Source: Casuarina equisetifolia (taxonomy: Eukaryota > Streptophyta > Magnoliopsida > Fagales > Casuarinaceae). From it: a stretch of 64,000 bases of DNA. Numbering within the stretch: the first letter of the stretch is position 1; each line of letters opens with the position of its first letter. Below are positions 35,760-48,700 of the stretch, piece by piece. Location of the stretch: the NCBI GenBank assembly GCA_028551475.1, contig CM052356.1, positions 17,821,884 to 17,885,883 of the forward strand, given 5' to 3'. A program made the translations under genes and the position numbers. Under the pieces are notes generated by a model that had not been told where the DNA came from, searched no databases, and worked only from the letters and a program-made list of their open reading frames with translations.

Positions 35760-36540
35760 TGTATAAACAACATAAAAATCTTTAAAGTCTTTAAAGATTT
35801 TATACATCCATCTTTGAAAAACTTAGGAGTTATATTGAGTCCAAAAGGCATTATATTATAGTGATAATGTCTTCTTGGAGTGCCAAATGCTATCAATAGA
35901 TTCTTGCAAATTCTCCTAATTTATCGTTAAAGTTTAAGAAATTTGACAGTAAAGTAATTTTTTATTGCTTTCTTACTTTAGTCTTTTCCCATTGTTGTAG
36001 CCATTACAAGGTGTTTCCTTGGAATGTAGAGGTAATATAATCTAAAAATTTTTATTTTGTCCATGCGTTCTTGAAGTTCATCACTATTCTTAAAAGGAAT
36101 TGTGCCCAATCATCTATAACTTTTAATTGGTCCTTAAAAGAAACATTAGTAAGATCTAAATATGTCATGATAGGCTATATTTTATTTATTATATCATCTC
36201 TTCTATAATATATGGAATTAGGTGTTCCTCTTTTACTCTACTAGTAGAAGCACCTATTTTGATGTTTCCTACATAACCATCATAACTATCATCATTAGGC
36301 CCATAATCTGCAAATGTTTTTGGATCTAATGGATCTTCCCTTTTTTTTTTCTAGAATAAGTTTTTTCTTCTTTTTTGGACTTGGATTGTTTATCCTTGTC
36401 TTTACTATATATTTTAACTTCTTGTTCAAAATTAGAAGATTGGTTATCTTTTTTCTCATAAAGTAGTAAAGTATTTTCAAACTTAAAATAAGTAAAAGAT
36501 TTTCATATTCAAGATAGGTTGTTACTATCATGTCTGTCAT
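35760..36540 (-). mobile_element. Reverse-transcriptase scrap like endogenous pararetroviruses
   Basis: On the minus strand near 35790-35890 the translation contains the 'AFGTPRRHYHYNIMPFGLN' signature. It corresponds to the conserved 'GTPxGHYxYxVMPFGLxxAP' motif of reverse transcriptase in plant pararetroviruses (Caulimoviridae) and some Ty3/Gypsy elements. Lysine-rich fragments lie upstream to about 36540. It is short, in several frames, and clearly broken. The GHYxYN spelling favours a pararetrovirus-like source, but a Gypsy origin is possible. It is oriented against the relic at 33996-35600. Confidence 0.45.
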
Positions 36541-38029
36541 TTAATTTATTTATTTAACAGAGAGATTATGATCTTGTTAGCCTAATTTTATTAGGCTTAC
36601 CTAAAGGTGGGCTATATTAAGTTGGTCTATGAGTTCTGGAATATGAACTAGCTAATGTGGGTTGTGACTAGCTAAATAAAGTTGTAATGAATAGGCTTAA
36701 TTGGGTAGCATATAAAATTAAGGTTAGGTCTTATTCTTTAGCTCATAATATAAATTTATATTATACAGTTTTAGGTTACATATTTTGTTTACTTTTACAA
36801 AAAGTGTAACCCTAAGTTTTTCTATTGAGTTAGTGCTTTCATATGAGAATAGAGGATAATCACCTAAGCCAGAAAACCTTTTCGCATTTGTGGGTCTTCA
36901 ATACAGAGAGAATGGATCGAAGAGTAGTATTTTTTTTTTCTCTATTTTCATTTTATTGTTTAGTTAAGAATGGTGTTTTAAATCTGACTATGTAGATCCT
37001 ATAAAATTTTTGATGTGAATGCACCTAAGGCTCAATATTACGAGTTCTAATATCAAAGAATTAAGAGTCTACAATGTAACCCAGTGGATCCAAGAAGGCC
37101 AAAGTTGAAAAGCAGCCGAAGAATATTTCTTAGCATTTTTATAATCTTTAATATGGGGGATTTTCTAAATAGTTGTTGAGTTCTAATTTCATAGGTTTTC
37201 TTTATTATCTGAGAATATTTTTTTTTATTTGGTTTTCCTTAATTATCTAGGTTCCTGATTTATCTGGGTTTCCATATTTATTAGATCTCTTATTTGTTTA
37301 GAATTTCCTTATTTGTCAGAATTTAGATTTGTTGAGACTTCCTTAATTTCAAGGATTCTTGATTTGTCAGGATCTTTTTAAAATTAGGTTTTAAGGATTC
37401 ATGATTTACAATGATCCTTTTAGGGTTAGGTTTAGCTACCTATTTAAAGAAAATATTATTTTAGTTGTAAACAGACTTGTTTTCCAAATAATAGAAACCC
37501 TTAAATTGTGTGATCAACTTTTGCATCATTTAATTTATTCTTATCAAGGATTGGTGGGTGGAGTACTTTCTTGACTAGTAGTGTTGCCTTTACGTCTTAG
37601 AGTTTATTGGCATCTATTTTTTAATTATTTTCTTAACCCGAGCTCACTCAAGCCCACCATAAGATTCGCGTCAAGTTTGTTTTCATCTTTATGAGACCTA
37701 AAGTTTTCTTACAGATTTTTATATAATTTTCTGTTGTATTATTGAAAGGGTTGAACATATAAGGGCCGAGTTGAGTAAGTGAGTACAATTCTATGATTTT
37801 GGTTCATTCCAATTGCAATTTGGCGGGCTCCTTAAAAATGTCTCAATAGTTGACGATACCTTGCGACTAGGGTTCCTATTAGCTCACTAACGAGCTAGTT
37901 GGCTAAGTGATATTTTCTGTTTTTAGATTGCTACTTTGAGTCCTTAATTTTCAGTTGATCGTTCCTCATATCTGCCCAAACTGACCTAGTTGGTCTATAG
38001 CGGGACCCTATAACTCTCCTCGGTCAAAC
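36541..38029. other. AT-rich retroelement-like debris, no gene
   Basis: No coding frame was recognised. The text has an LTR-like flavour: a CTATTTAAAG element near 37440, runs of 'gatttgtcagga'-like repeats at about 37250-37400, and GAGTT-rich leader-like sequence. No paired repeat, primer site or target duplication could be fixed, so no element is called. Confidence 0.35.
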
Positions 38030-38310
38030 CCTTATACATTTGCTCCCCGTCCATCAGTCAATCCGAAGGAATAGGACCACCCTGAAGAGTTTGGAATAGA
38101 GAAATCCAACCCAAGTTTCTTGAAATCCCATAACACTGGCTTGAGAGTTTGGAACCATTAGACACCCAAGACAACGTCCACTCCTTGCTGAGGCAGAGGA
38201 AAGCAAAATGCGCAATCTGGTTATCGTGTGAGAAAGAGCGCAATTGCAGTGCGTTGCAAGGAGGGAGTTCGCAAAGAGCCGAGCTGGTGCGCGCAATTAA
38301 CATTGCAAAA
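38030..38310 (-). mobile_element. Ty3/Gypsy protease-region scrap
   Basis: On the minus strand a frame contains 'LPQQGVDVVLGV' followed by 'WFQTLKPVLWDFKKLGLDFS', the conserved segment between protease and reverse transcriptase of plant Gypsy polyproteins. About 280 bp are recognisable. It is a broken fossil with no LTR. Confidence 0.65.
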
Positions 38311-39339
38311 GTGAGTTGGGTGTAATGCTGAGTTGGCCTTAGCTGCTAACATGGAAAAGCAGGCTTGACATAATAACTATATATTAGATAATATAAATGA
38401 CTATATAAGTGGTATATCATGTACAAATTTTATTGACATTTAAATTAAATAAGCATGACTATAATGGCCTATAATTGCTTAATTTTAGCTGATCCTTAAA
38501 CAAAGAATTCTAAGAATAGATGATGCAGCACAACAAGTTGGTTAAAAATAGTCATCTACATATGGTATGTCCATAATTGACGAGATGGTCTTTTACCATA
38601 TTCCTCTCATAATGTACATTAGGGTATATGAAGAATCATGGGTAAGACATTGATGAATAATATACTCTAATTTTTATGGAGTTCTCATTATCTAAGCAAA
38701 CATTAAACCAAATATAAAGAAATAAATCAATTATAGGCTTGTGGATTGGGCTTTTAATAAATATAAAATGAAATTATAGATTCTCAAAACAAATGAAATT
38801 TTATACTTGAACTACATGTTATAATAAATTGTTTTTACCTAAAACAGAAACTCTAATATTATGTTGCAAACCAAATTTAGCTCTTAAAACCAGATCACAA
38901 AGAGTCAAAGCAATTCATTCACATAAAGGCATTTTACGAGGTGTTGGAAACAATACGAAGCATTTACTCTCCATCTGAAACTACCATTCATTTTAAAAAA
39001 TCGTCCTCAAACAACAAAATCTCAGTTTTAGTCCTGATTAACTTTTGTTCACACTATTTTTTTTTTGTTGCTATTGATTTAAAGTGTTGAATTACCTGTG
39101 TTAATGCTTTTATCTCAGAAGTTGAAGTTTTCGGGCCTCTATTAGTACCTTTATTTGTATTTTTTTCAATTAATTTTAAGTGTCAAATTAGACAGAACTC
39201 ACATCTAGATCACGATAAATTCAGCAATTTGATTGGACTTTTTGTCTTTGTTTAATGGTTAAGTCAGTGTGATAATCAAACTCTAATGTAAGAATTTAAC
39301 CAGAACAAAATCTGAAGCATTACAGGACAGGAGGCTTAC
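38311..39339. other. AT-rich spacer, nothing recognised
   Basis: No gene, repeat boundary or RNA gene was seen on either strand. Confidence 0.4.
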
Positions 39340-39545
39340 CTGACAAAGCAGGGGGAAGTCTTTTAGTAAATTCATCGACTTGATACGAGTCCAGATTGGC
39401 GGTATATTAAGCGCCCAAGACATTGAAGAGCCACGGAAGACATTGCCGGAGACAAATCTGTTAAGAAGAGCTCTTCGGAACGAGCCTCAACTGTAGAAAA
39501 CTCGTTATAACAGACTCTGCAAGTATCAGTAGATGTTTTAGCCAG
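39340..39545 (-). other. Possible orphan first exon facing away from CSTF77
   Basis: The minus strand is GC-richer than its surroundings and ends at a canonical donor (TGTCAG|GTAAGC near 39340). One frame is open for about 49 codons up to the donor and contains 'NRFVSGNVFRGSSMSWALN'. No family was recognised and no second exon was found in the next kilobase. It could be a leader exon of a divergent transcript sharing the CSTF77 promoter, or a decayed gene. Confidence 0.25.
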
Positions 39546-39703
39546 CTAACCATCGGCGCCGGACGCCATTGGAGGGCATAAACGAGAAGAATTCCTCCTC
39601 TGAAACCTTTTCATCTCCCGCGCCGTTATAAGCGAGGGCTTTTTTAATCCATAACACGGCGTCCTTTCTTTTGTACTACTGTCTTGAATTTTAGGGTGGA
39701 GCA

Positions 39704-42700
39704 ATGGGCGACAATAAAGCCACGGATGATAAGTATAACGTTGAATCCGCAGAAATTCTAGCCAACGAGGCGCAGGTATCAAACAGATTCCTGAGTTTTG
39801 GCTTATTTTTTGGAACCCCGTAAGACTTATGATGTTTGATAAGGGCTACTGAATTTCACAAAATTTCTTTTTGTGTCCGTGTCTTTCTTTAGCATTTGCC
39901 TATTGCGGAGGCCGCACCGATATATGAGCAACTTCTGGCGCTGTTCCCAACAGCAGTGAGTTCATCTAACAGTCTTTATGTCTTTATAGTTCTCTCGCTT
40001 CAATGTTATATACTGTGGCATCCTTTTGCTTGGTTGCTTTACTGTATATGTGGCGTATGTCTTCAATTATCCCACTTGATTAGATATTAGAAGCTCTATC
40101 GGATTATTTTTTCTTTGTGATAAACTTTGTCCGGTAGTTCGACTGCATCACAAGTTTGCTGGAAAGATTGCTCTACCTTGGGCTAAATATTTGTTATTCT
40201 CAAGAGAAGAGCCCGAAGTTTCCCAAAGGCTATGCTTGATAGCCTCAATATTTGAGTGGAGGGGAGAGTATTCATGTGTTCAGTTAGAGCTGGTTGTGGA
40301 GGACTTGCAACATTCTGGTAAGGCAGACAGAAGGAAGCCTTTTGAGTGGTACAAGAGGAGAAATCAGCGAAGTGGTGTTGAGAAGAGCAAGAGGCTTAGA
40401 TTCATTGTTTCATCCAAAAGATACCATGAAAGAGGTTTTGTTGGAATCACCGTGTTTAGGGGTGGCACTTCATGGGCTAGTAGGCGAGAGGTTTTTTTTT
40501 TTTTTTTTACTTTAAGCACTTTATAAAAACATCAATTGTAACTCTAAAAATTGCTTTACTGATTCTCAAGGGCTTTATTCAGTAGTTAGCATTACCCTTT
40601 CTATTTCCATTTGGTGGTTGATGTGGTCAGCGTAGTTCTTGGTTTAGCATGTTACTTCTTGTTCAAGGCTAACTTCAATATTCTTACTTAATGTGTTTAA
40701 AGCCAATTTTATGGGTTAAATGAAATTGTGTCTGAATCTCAATTTGGAGCAACTTCAATCCAATATGAACATGGTTAAAAATGCTGCTATTGCTTTCGGA
40801 GGGAAAGTTGTGAATATTTCATTGTGCTGGTCAATGGCTACTTCATCCTAGGTCATTCTAAAGCTGCACTTATTTAGCGAATATTTCTCATGACTATCAT
40901 GTAGGCTATTGAATTCTTATCACGAAGAAGAAATCTTATGGGTAAATATGTGATGTTTCACTTTGCATTCAAACATTCCAGTTGTATATTTTGTTGGATT
41001 TTGTGCACCAATGCCTGCAACCTCATAACTTGTTAAATTTGATTGTCTTGAAAGTGTGGTGGCGTAGGTTGCTGAAGTTAGCTTCCCTTGTTTTCCAGGC
41101 AAAATACTGGAAGCAGTATGTGGAGGCGCACATGGCTGTTAATAATGATGATGCTACCAAGCAGATCTTTAGCCGCTGCTTATTAAACTGTCTCCAAATA
41201 CCTCTGTGGTATGTTATCTGTATCACATTCCAATGAGATTCATTGATCAATACTTGCTTGAGGGTAAATTGGCGTAGATTTTCTGTATCTATTACATCTT
41301 GGTGGATTATGATTTTTTCTGCTCTGTATGATTAATTGTGAATCCTATAGGAATATTAATATGCTTTTATTTTTAGAAAGTGCCTGCTTGCTGCCTCAAA
41401 TTTCACAGCCTTGAGTGATTGATGCTCTCTTTATCAATTTCTTCTGCAAGTTGGGAACTCCATCTGCCTTATGATGTGCAATATTTCTGATTATGTTTTC
41501 CTTTATTGGACATTTATCAGTTGAAGTTTAATTTTATTTGTCAATATCCTCAAGAAGAAATCTCTATTGCTCACCCTTTTCCTTACAAAATGTGTGTGTG
41601 TGTGTGTGTGTGTTGGGGGGGAGATGGGTGGGTGTGGAGATATGCATTTAAATTTGTAGTTGAATTTTCAAGTGGGGTGAATTTTGTTGCTGGAAGGCTA
41701 CAAATTATTTTAAATATATACTGTGGCACTTATAATTCTGTTACTCATTGGTTTTGTAGGCGGTGCTACATTCGCTTCATCAAAAGGGTCAATGAGAAAA
41801 AGGGGGTTGAGGGTCAAGAAGAAACTAGAAAGGCTTTTGATTTTATGCTTAGCTATGTTGGTCTGCTCTCTCTCTTAAGCCTTTAGAATTTTCCTTGTAA
41901 TAGTGTTCCATTCTAATATATAATTGATTAGTTCTTCTGCCAATAAGTTTTCTGGAGCTAGACCAAGTTTTTTTTTAAAATTTTTTAAATTTTAAATTTT
42001 CATAAGCAATGTTGGGAAGTTGGCATGCTTTTGAGGAGTGTTAATGTAATGGTTCAACATTTTTGACAAGAGTGGTTGTTCTAGTGGTGATGATTTTCTA
42101 TTTTTAGAGCCAGAGTTGATTACTCTCTTCTTATACTTGTTGAGATTGCGTAACATGTAAGATTCAGATAAGTGGCGTCTTAATTGTCTTAGAATTGCGT
42201 TAGAGAGAACTAAGGGTTTAAAATGATTAGCATACCATAAGCCATTGCTTAGGAAATACTTCAGTCTAGATCCAAAACTCTTGAGACTGGAATGAGTTGA
42301 TGTATACTTTTCCAAAAGGATACGGGATAAAGTTTAAAGGCAATGGGTTGTTTTCTAATGCAAAAAAGTCATCACAAGATGAGTAAGAATTCATTACACT
42401 ACTGGATGGAGTAAAATTATGTCTCTATCTTCCTCGTATGTGTTTATGTAGTTATTGTTGTATTCACGAAACACCTGCAAGGGAAGGGTTGAGGAAGTTG
42501 CAAAGGTGTATGCAGGTGGAATATCCAATCTGCTGGTTTCTTTATGTGCAGAAAGTAGTGACTGTTTTATATCATGAATCAACCATAAAGCTTACTTCTT
42601 GTACAATTTGAAGAAAGCAGGAAAAACTTGTACAAGTAGATTTATATGAAAATGGATTGATGTGCTGAAAAGACTGAAGTAAGTCACTGACTCAGAGTGA

Positions 42701-45700
42701 TGTCCTTGTGCTTATATTCAATGCCTGTGCTTCCAGGAGCAGATATAGCATCTGGGCCTGTCTGGATGGAATACATCACCTTTTTGAAGACATTGCCGGT
42801 TTGTTGAAGTCTCCCTTTATCTTTTCTACATGTTATGGTTGCACTATGGGTTGAATAGTACAAAGCAGTGGTACCGTTCACTTCTCATTGTCGTTGTTTT
42901 CATTTTCCATGTTGACTGTGAGATTGTCATGCAGGCTCTGAACGCTCAGGAAGAGTCACAAAGGATGACTGCTGTTAGAAAAGTATACCAAAGAGCTATT
43001 GTTACTCCAACACACCACATTGAACAACTTTGGAAGGAATATGAGAACTTTGAAAATTCTGTTAGCCGTCAACTGGTAACTTTTTTGGTTTGGATTATTG
43101 TTGTATTTCTGATCTGCACTACTTGGTGGTAAATGTAATGTATATGGTTACCTACATGTTTTGCATGCATATGTTCTTTCTATTCTTTTGTTCTGAAGCA
43201 ATATACTAATTAAAGCTGGCATATGATGGTGTGGCTTTTGCAGGCAAAAGGACTGTTATCTGAATACCAACAAAAATATAACAGTGCCAGGGCCGTATAC
43301 AGAGAGCAGAAGAAATATTTTGACGAAGTTGATTGGAATATGCTTGCTGTACCACCATCTGGCTCTTACAAGGCAAATATCTGGTGCTTGTAGTTCTATT
43401 GTAATTGTCAAGCCACGGATTAGTTTAGTTAATGCTGAGCACCCACCCCTATGGGCAGATTGCATTGCACCCTGTGCCCACCTCCTGCTTTGAGGAACCG
43501 CCTGTCTGTACCAACCTTCAGTGGACATGTATCTTCTTAGGTCCCTTCTGTCACCTACAGACCTGCAAACTTTATGTTCTGGTCTTTTCTTTTCTCTTTT
43601 CTGTGGATCTGTCAATTCTGAGCCCAAATTTTACATACCTCCATTCTGGCCTATGGGCTATCTGGTTTGGAGGCCCCTTAAATCCATTTAGTACACCTAA
43701 TCAGGCCTTTGTTCTTAGGCCAGTTAACAAGTGTTTGGGCTAAATTTTTTTAATAGTACATGCAATTGTGTCCAAATAACGGAAATCATATAGCTTTTTA
43801 ACTGGTATTGTATTGATAATGTATTTGATAGGGTATAATGTCACATAAGCAGGAGAACCTGTTGTCATACACTTAACTGCAATCCATCCATGTTGGACAG
43901 TTTTTGGACAAGATCCTGCTTGCCCAGGTAATAGGGAAAACTTTGTCCATTACCTGTACTGGTGGGTTGGAGCCTGATAAGTGGGCTGGTTTTAGTCGTA
44001 GCTGGTCTCTGTTATCCAGACAAGCTGCAAATATGCATGTATGGCTATTGATTTTAAGGGCCAGAAAGCACTTGTGACCAACTTTTCTTTTCTTTCACAT
44101 TGCTTATTGGCATTCGACATTGGGTGACTTTTGTGTCCAAGTTGGCCGTCTAAGAAAATATGCTGCAAGGACTGGCCTCTATTTTCTATGAAAGAGGTTT
44201 ATATAATTTAAAGAAGATGCGGCCTTGTCCGCATAATTTGGTTTTGGAAACAAATAGCACATTGTTGGGAGTGAATTCGAGCCCATGACATATATTGACT
44301 AACTTCAGAGTATCATTTGGATGGAATTGGAAGGCTATAAAAGTTCTGCATCTCATTAGCTGATAATTTTCCCGGGAAACATCTTAATGTTGTCAGTTGG
44401 ATTTGTTATGGAGATTCTAATTCATCATGTTTCACAGGAAGAAATGCAATGGATGGCCTGGAAACGGTTGTTAGCTTTTGAGAAGTAAGAAGCAGAGCGT
44501 TGCTGTCCTTTCATATTAGCTGCAAGCATTTACATTAGCCTTAGATGCAATTTCATGTTATTATGTTTGGAGATCTTCACATTACTTCCCTATATTGTGG
44601 TTGAAGGTCTATTATCACTTGGATTGGTTAATGGTGAATGGGGTTTTTTTAAAATAAATAAAAGACTTTCTGCCCAGATTTTTTTTTATTACTTTTTTAC
44701 GCATGCGTTCAACAGCTTTTGAACTCAGAACTCACTGTTCACCCATTCTATTGGTGTGGAAATACCTGTGCCAAAACTCATATAACTTTTATTATTTGGA
44801 TAAAGTTCCTGTATGGCTCAAGGTCTTTAATGCTAGAAAACTGCATTGAACAAAAAAAAAAAAAAAAAGGATTCTTTCTAACTACATGTTGCGTTTCAGA
44901 GGAAACCCACAAAGGATAGACGGTGCATCCTCAAACAAGCGAATCATATTCACGTATGAACAGGTAATGGGAAAATATAGTTGTTTAGTATAAAGTATCT
45001 CTTTTGTAAACTAATGTGTTGAATTTTTTGACTTTCTATATATGGAAGACCAAACTACCTTGCTGTTCAGATCTTATGAATTGTCCTAGATGACAAGAAT
45101 TTCTATTGTCTTGCAGACTTAGCTATCTTATTTGTTCAGTGCCTGAGGCAATTGGAACCTTGTTTATTGCTAGTCTCTTTAATTGCGGAGATACATTTTT
45201 CAGTGTCTATGTTTGAAACTTTAGTTTTCTTCTCAAATTTTTGAGCTGTGCTTCAATGCTGTGGATTCTATTTTAATACTTTTATTCTAAGATGATGAGA
45301 CAATCTGTATCTGATATGTGCTATCCATCTGGTTAAATGCAGATGGAAAAAAAACTAGAAAACATCTCTCTCTCTCTCTGTCTATCTATACAGCCGGATG
45401 CCTATATACGAGCATATGCAGAGATTTTATGTATTTGTTGGATATTAAAAGGAACAAGTAAATGGAAAAGAAGATTGCAAAATAATGTCTTTGACAGTAC
45501 CTAATTTCATTTGAAACGGAGGATCCTTATTTTCTTTCTGGTCAGGAAGAATTGGAATAACTGAAAGCAGTTTTGAATAGACAATTCAAAGATACAACTC
45601 AATCGTTCATAAACCAAAAATCCCAACTATGAACCTCCCCATAATTAAATGAACTGGTGGGCAAGTAATATAGTTGGAACTCGTATATTGCCTCACCAGA

Positions 45701-48700
45701 TAAAAAATGTCATAAAACTTATTTATCTTCTTGCTTCTCAAAGACCCCAGCTGCTTGCTTAATTTTGTCAGACTTTCCTAAATCTGTGGGGTCATCACTC
45801 TATTTTGATCTATAATTGTTTTACATCTCTCTCTTGATTTTTGCTAGATCCAAGGGCATATTTTGAGTTCTTTTGTCATTTTAAATGGCTGGATTCTGTT
45901 TGATTGTATTCTGATGTCTCTTCTAATTCTAATTTTCAGATCCACTATCTCTGTGGTTTTATTATTGTTATAAGCTAATTGCATTGCTGTTGTTCAGTGT
46001 CTCATGTATCTATACCATTATCCTGATATATGGTATGACTATGCTACATGGCATGCAAAAAGTGGGTCAATTGATGCGGCAGTCAAAGTGTTCCAGCGAG
46101 CTTTGAAGGCTCTTCCTGGTAATTTGCTTCTCGTTTTTCTGCCTTACACTCACTTAGAGGTTTCTGTTATCCCTGAGTAATGCTTACTTCTTTTATTAAC
46201 TTGTAGCACATAAGCTTCTACTATTTGATGTAATTTTGCTTTAGGATTTTATTTTTGCCTAAGCTTTCTGTAGGGCAAGGCCTCAATAATTTATGCCTTT
46301 TTTCTTTGAACCCTTTGTTGATGTTTATGTCATGTAATTTTGTTTCTTCATATTTATTGTCAGACTCAGAGATGCTAAGGTATGCATATGCAGAGGTGGA
46401 GGAATCTCGTGGGGCAATTCAGGTATGGAGGGTCCAGCATCTCTTCCACATGCTCAATTCCTTTGTTTTAGGTCTTTGAACTTTTCTTCTGCTTTGTTGC
46501 AGTCTGCAAAGAAAATCTATGAGGGCCTATTAGGGGATGGTGTTAACACAACAACACTCTCACATATACAAGTAAGTATCCTTGAATTGTTTAGCGGACC
46601 TTTTTCTTCAGAGTACATAGAGCAGTTGACAATGATCGTGAGAGATAGAGATGACTCTCTTGTGTGTCTCAATGGGGGGGTGTTAAGACAGAAGAAATCT
46701 TAGCAAGCACTTGATCTTTACTTCTGAAATTATGAAGTGAGTCTGTATTCTGGTTCAAGAGAAGCAAAAACTTCCTAGTACAAAACCTTTGAAGGTCTGC
46801 AGCCTAGGACTGCATTAGGGTCAGTCCAAAGCCAAGCCCTTGGCTTTCCTGTATAGAAAACAAAATTATGATGAGTGAAGGGAAAGCCAAAAGGAGGGAG
46901 AGGAAAATTTTTGAAAAGAAAGTATGTATAACAACTGAAGAGGTAAACAACTTAGAAAATGTAGGAGAAGACTAGTCGTAGAGTCAAGCTTAAAATGTGT
47001 GTACGAAAAAATTTTGAACTGAAAGACATGATGAAGAATTTCATTCCTTATTTGTTTGGCCTAGCGTGCGACATAGAGGTCTTCAATTTTTTTTTTCCCA
47101 GAATTTTTTTGGTTGAGAACAGAAATCTGTTAGCATTAATGTTCCACATTTTGTCCTTAAAAATATTTTCAGATATCACTTTTCTGTTTCATTCTGCAGT
47201 TTATTCGCTTTCTAAGGAGGACTGAGGGTGTTGAAGCAGCTCGCAAATACTTTTTAGATGCACGAAAATCCCCAAACTGCACTTACCATGTTTATGTGGC
47301 TTATGCAATGATGGCCTTTTGTCTTGACAAGGATCCGGAGGTCCTTCTTTTCTTTTCTGTTAAGCTTTCGTGTTTAACTTAGGAGCTAATGTATAAAATG
47401 TTATCTGCATTGGTTCTAGCTTACATATTCTGCAAAATTACTGGCTTACTTAGTGTTATTAATATTAGCCGTCAATTGAAAAAACCAAAAGTTTCTTACT
47501 GATCCTCATAAACTGTAATTTATGCTAAACATAGTTGAAACCTAAATATGGTGTTTGAAAAGATATTTAACTAGGATGATAAGTGCCATTAATCATTGTT
47601 CTCTGTCCTTTGCCCCAACTCGGTTTCCTGATTTATTACGGTCCACGCATATTTGTGACTTGCTCAAGCATTCTCCAAGCTTGGATAGTTCAGCAACTAA
47701 TTAATGTTTATTTGCGCAATTCTAATGATTTGTTAAGCTATGTTTGATAATAAATAAATATGTATAAGTCATCCTTCTATTTTCCCACCATGCAGATTGC
47801 ACATAATGTTTTTGAAGCAGGATTGAAACGGTTTATGCATGAGCCTCTATACATTCTTGAGTGAGTTATTCTACCTCTTAAACCATAAATCATGCATGTT
47901 GCAGATGAACTACATGCACTTAGATCTTCTTGTCTTATTGATAATATCACTTATCATTGTCCTTAATCTTACAGATATGCAGACTTTTTGACACGTTTGA
48001 ATGATGATAGAAATATCCGGGCCTTATTTGAGCGAGCTTTAAGTTCACTGCCACCAGAAGAATCTGTTGAGGTGAAACCCAATGCAAGCTCACATACTAA
48101 TAGATGTCCATACATATATTATGTTACTTTATCTTGGATTCCTGGTAATTTGTCACTCAACAAAGTTAGTTTATGATTTTCTCCTAAGAGGTACTGTTAT
48201 AGCCTGAGCCCTTCTGTTCTTTATACATTTAAAGATGTAGAGAAATAAAATAAATGGGACTGGGAAACAGCTCTAAAACCAGTCTTAATATCAGTTATGA
48301 ATGCCAAACATGTTTCTGATTTGTTGTACTTCAAATTAGTTGCATTTGGAGTCCCAAATATGCTCTTGCTGTATTGAGTATTGAAACATGGTTGCCCAGT
48401 GCATTTGTCTCCATCTTCTTCTTTGGGATGTTCCTCATTCCATACATTCAGAACAAATAGTTTGTAAGAGAATTCCGTTTACATGTTTGTGTTTCCACAT
48501 ATAGTGATTTCTTGATCTTTCAGATATATGTGGAAATGCTACAAACAGTTGGCTAATTTTCTGGAATATCATGTTGAATGTGCAAAGGGAATTTATTTCT
48601 CAGTTCTAAGGATATGAATCTTCCGAATGACTGCAAAAACTTTGAAAGAGAAAGTTGTTTTCCAGAACGCCTTTGGATCCTTTCATCTTCGATACATATA

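Noticed and set aside
40191-40526. 111-codon open frame as a separate gene
   Set aside because: It lies in the long second intron of CSTF77, on the same strand, with no recognisable domain and a poly-T run at its end. Chance or an old insert is likelier.
43256-43627. 123-codon minus-strand frame
   Set aside because: It is antisense to CSTF77 exon 7 and its intron, with no recognisable domain.
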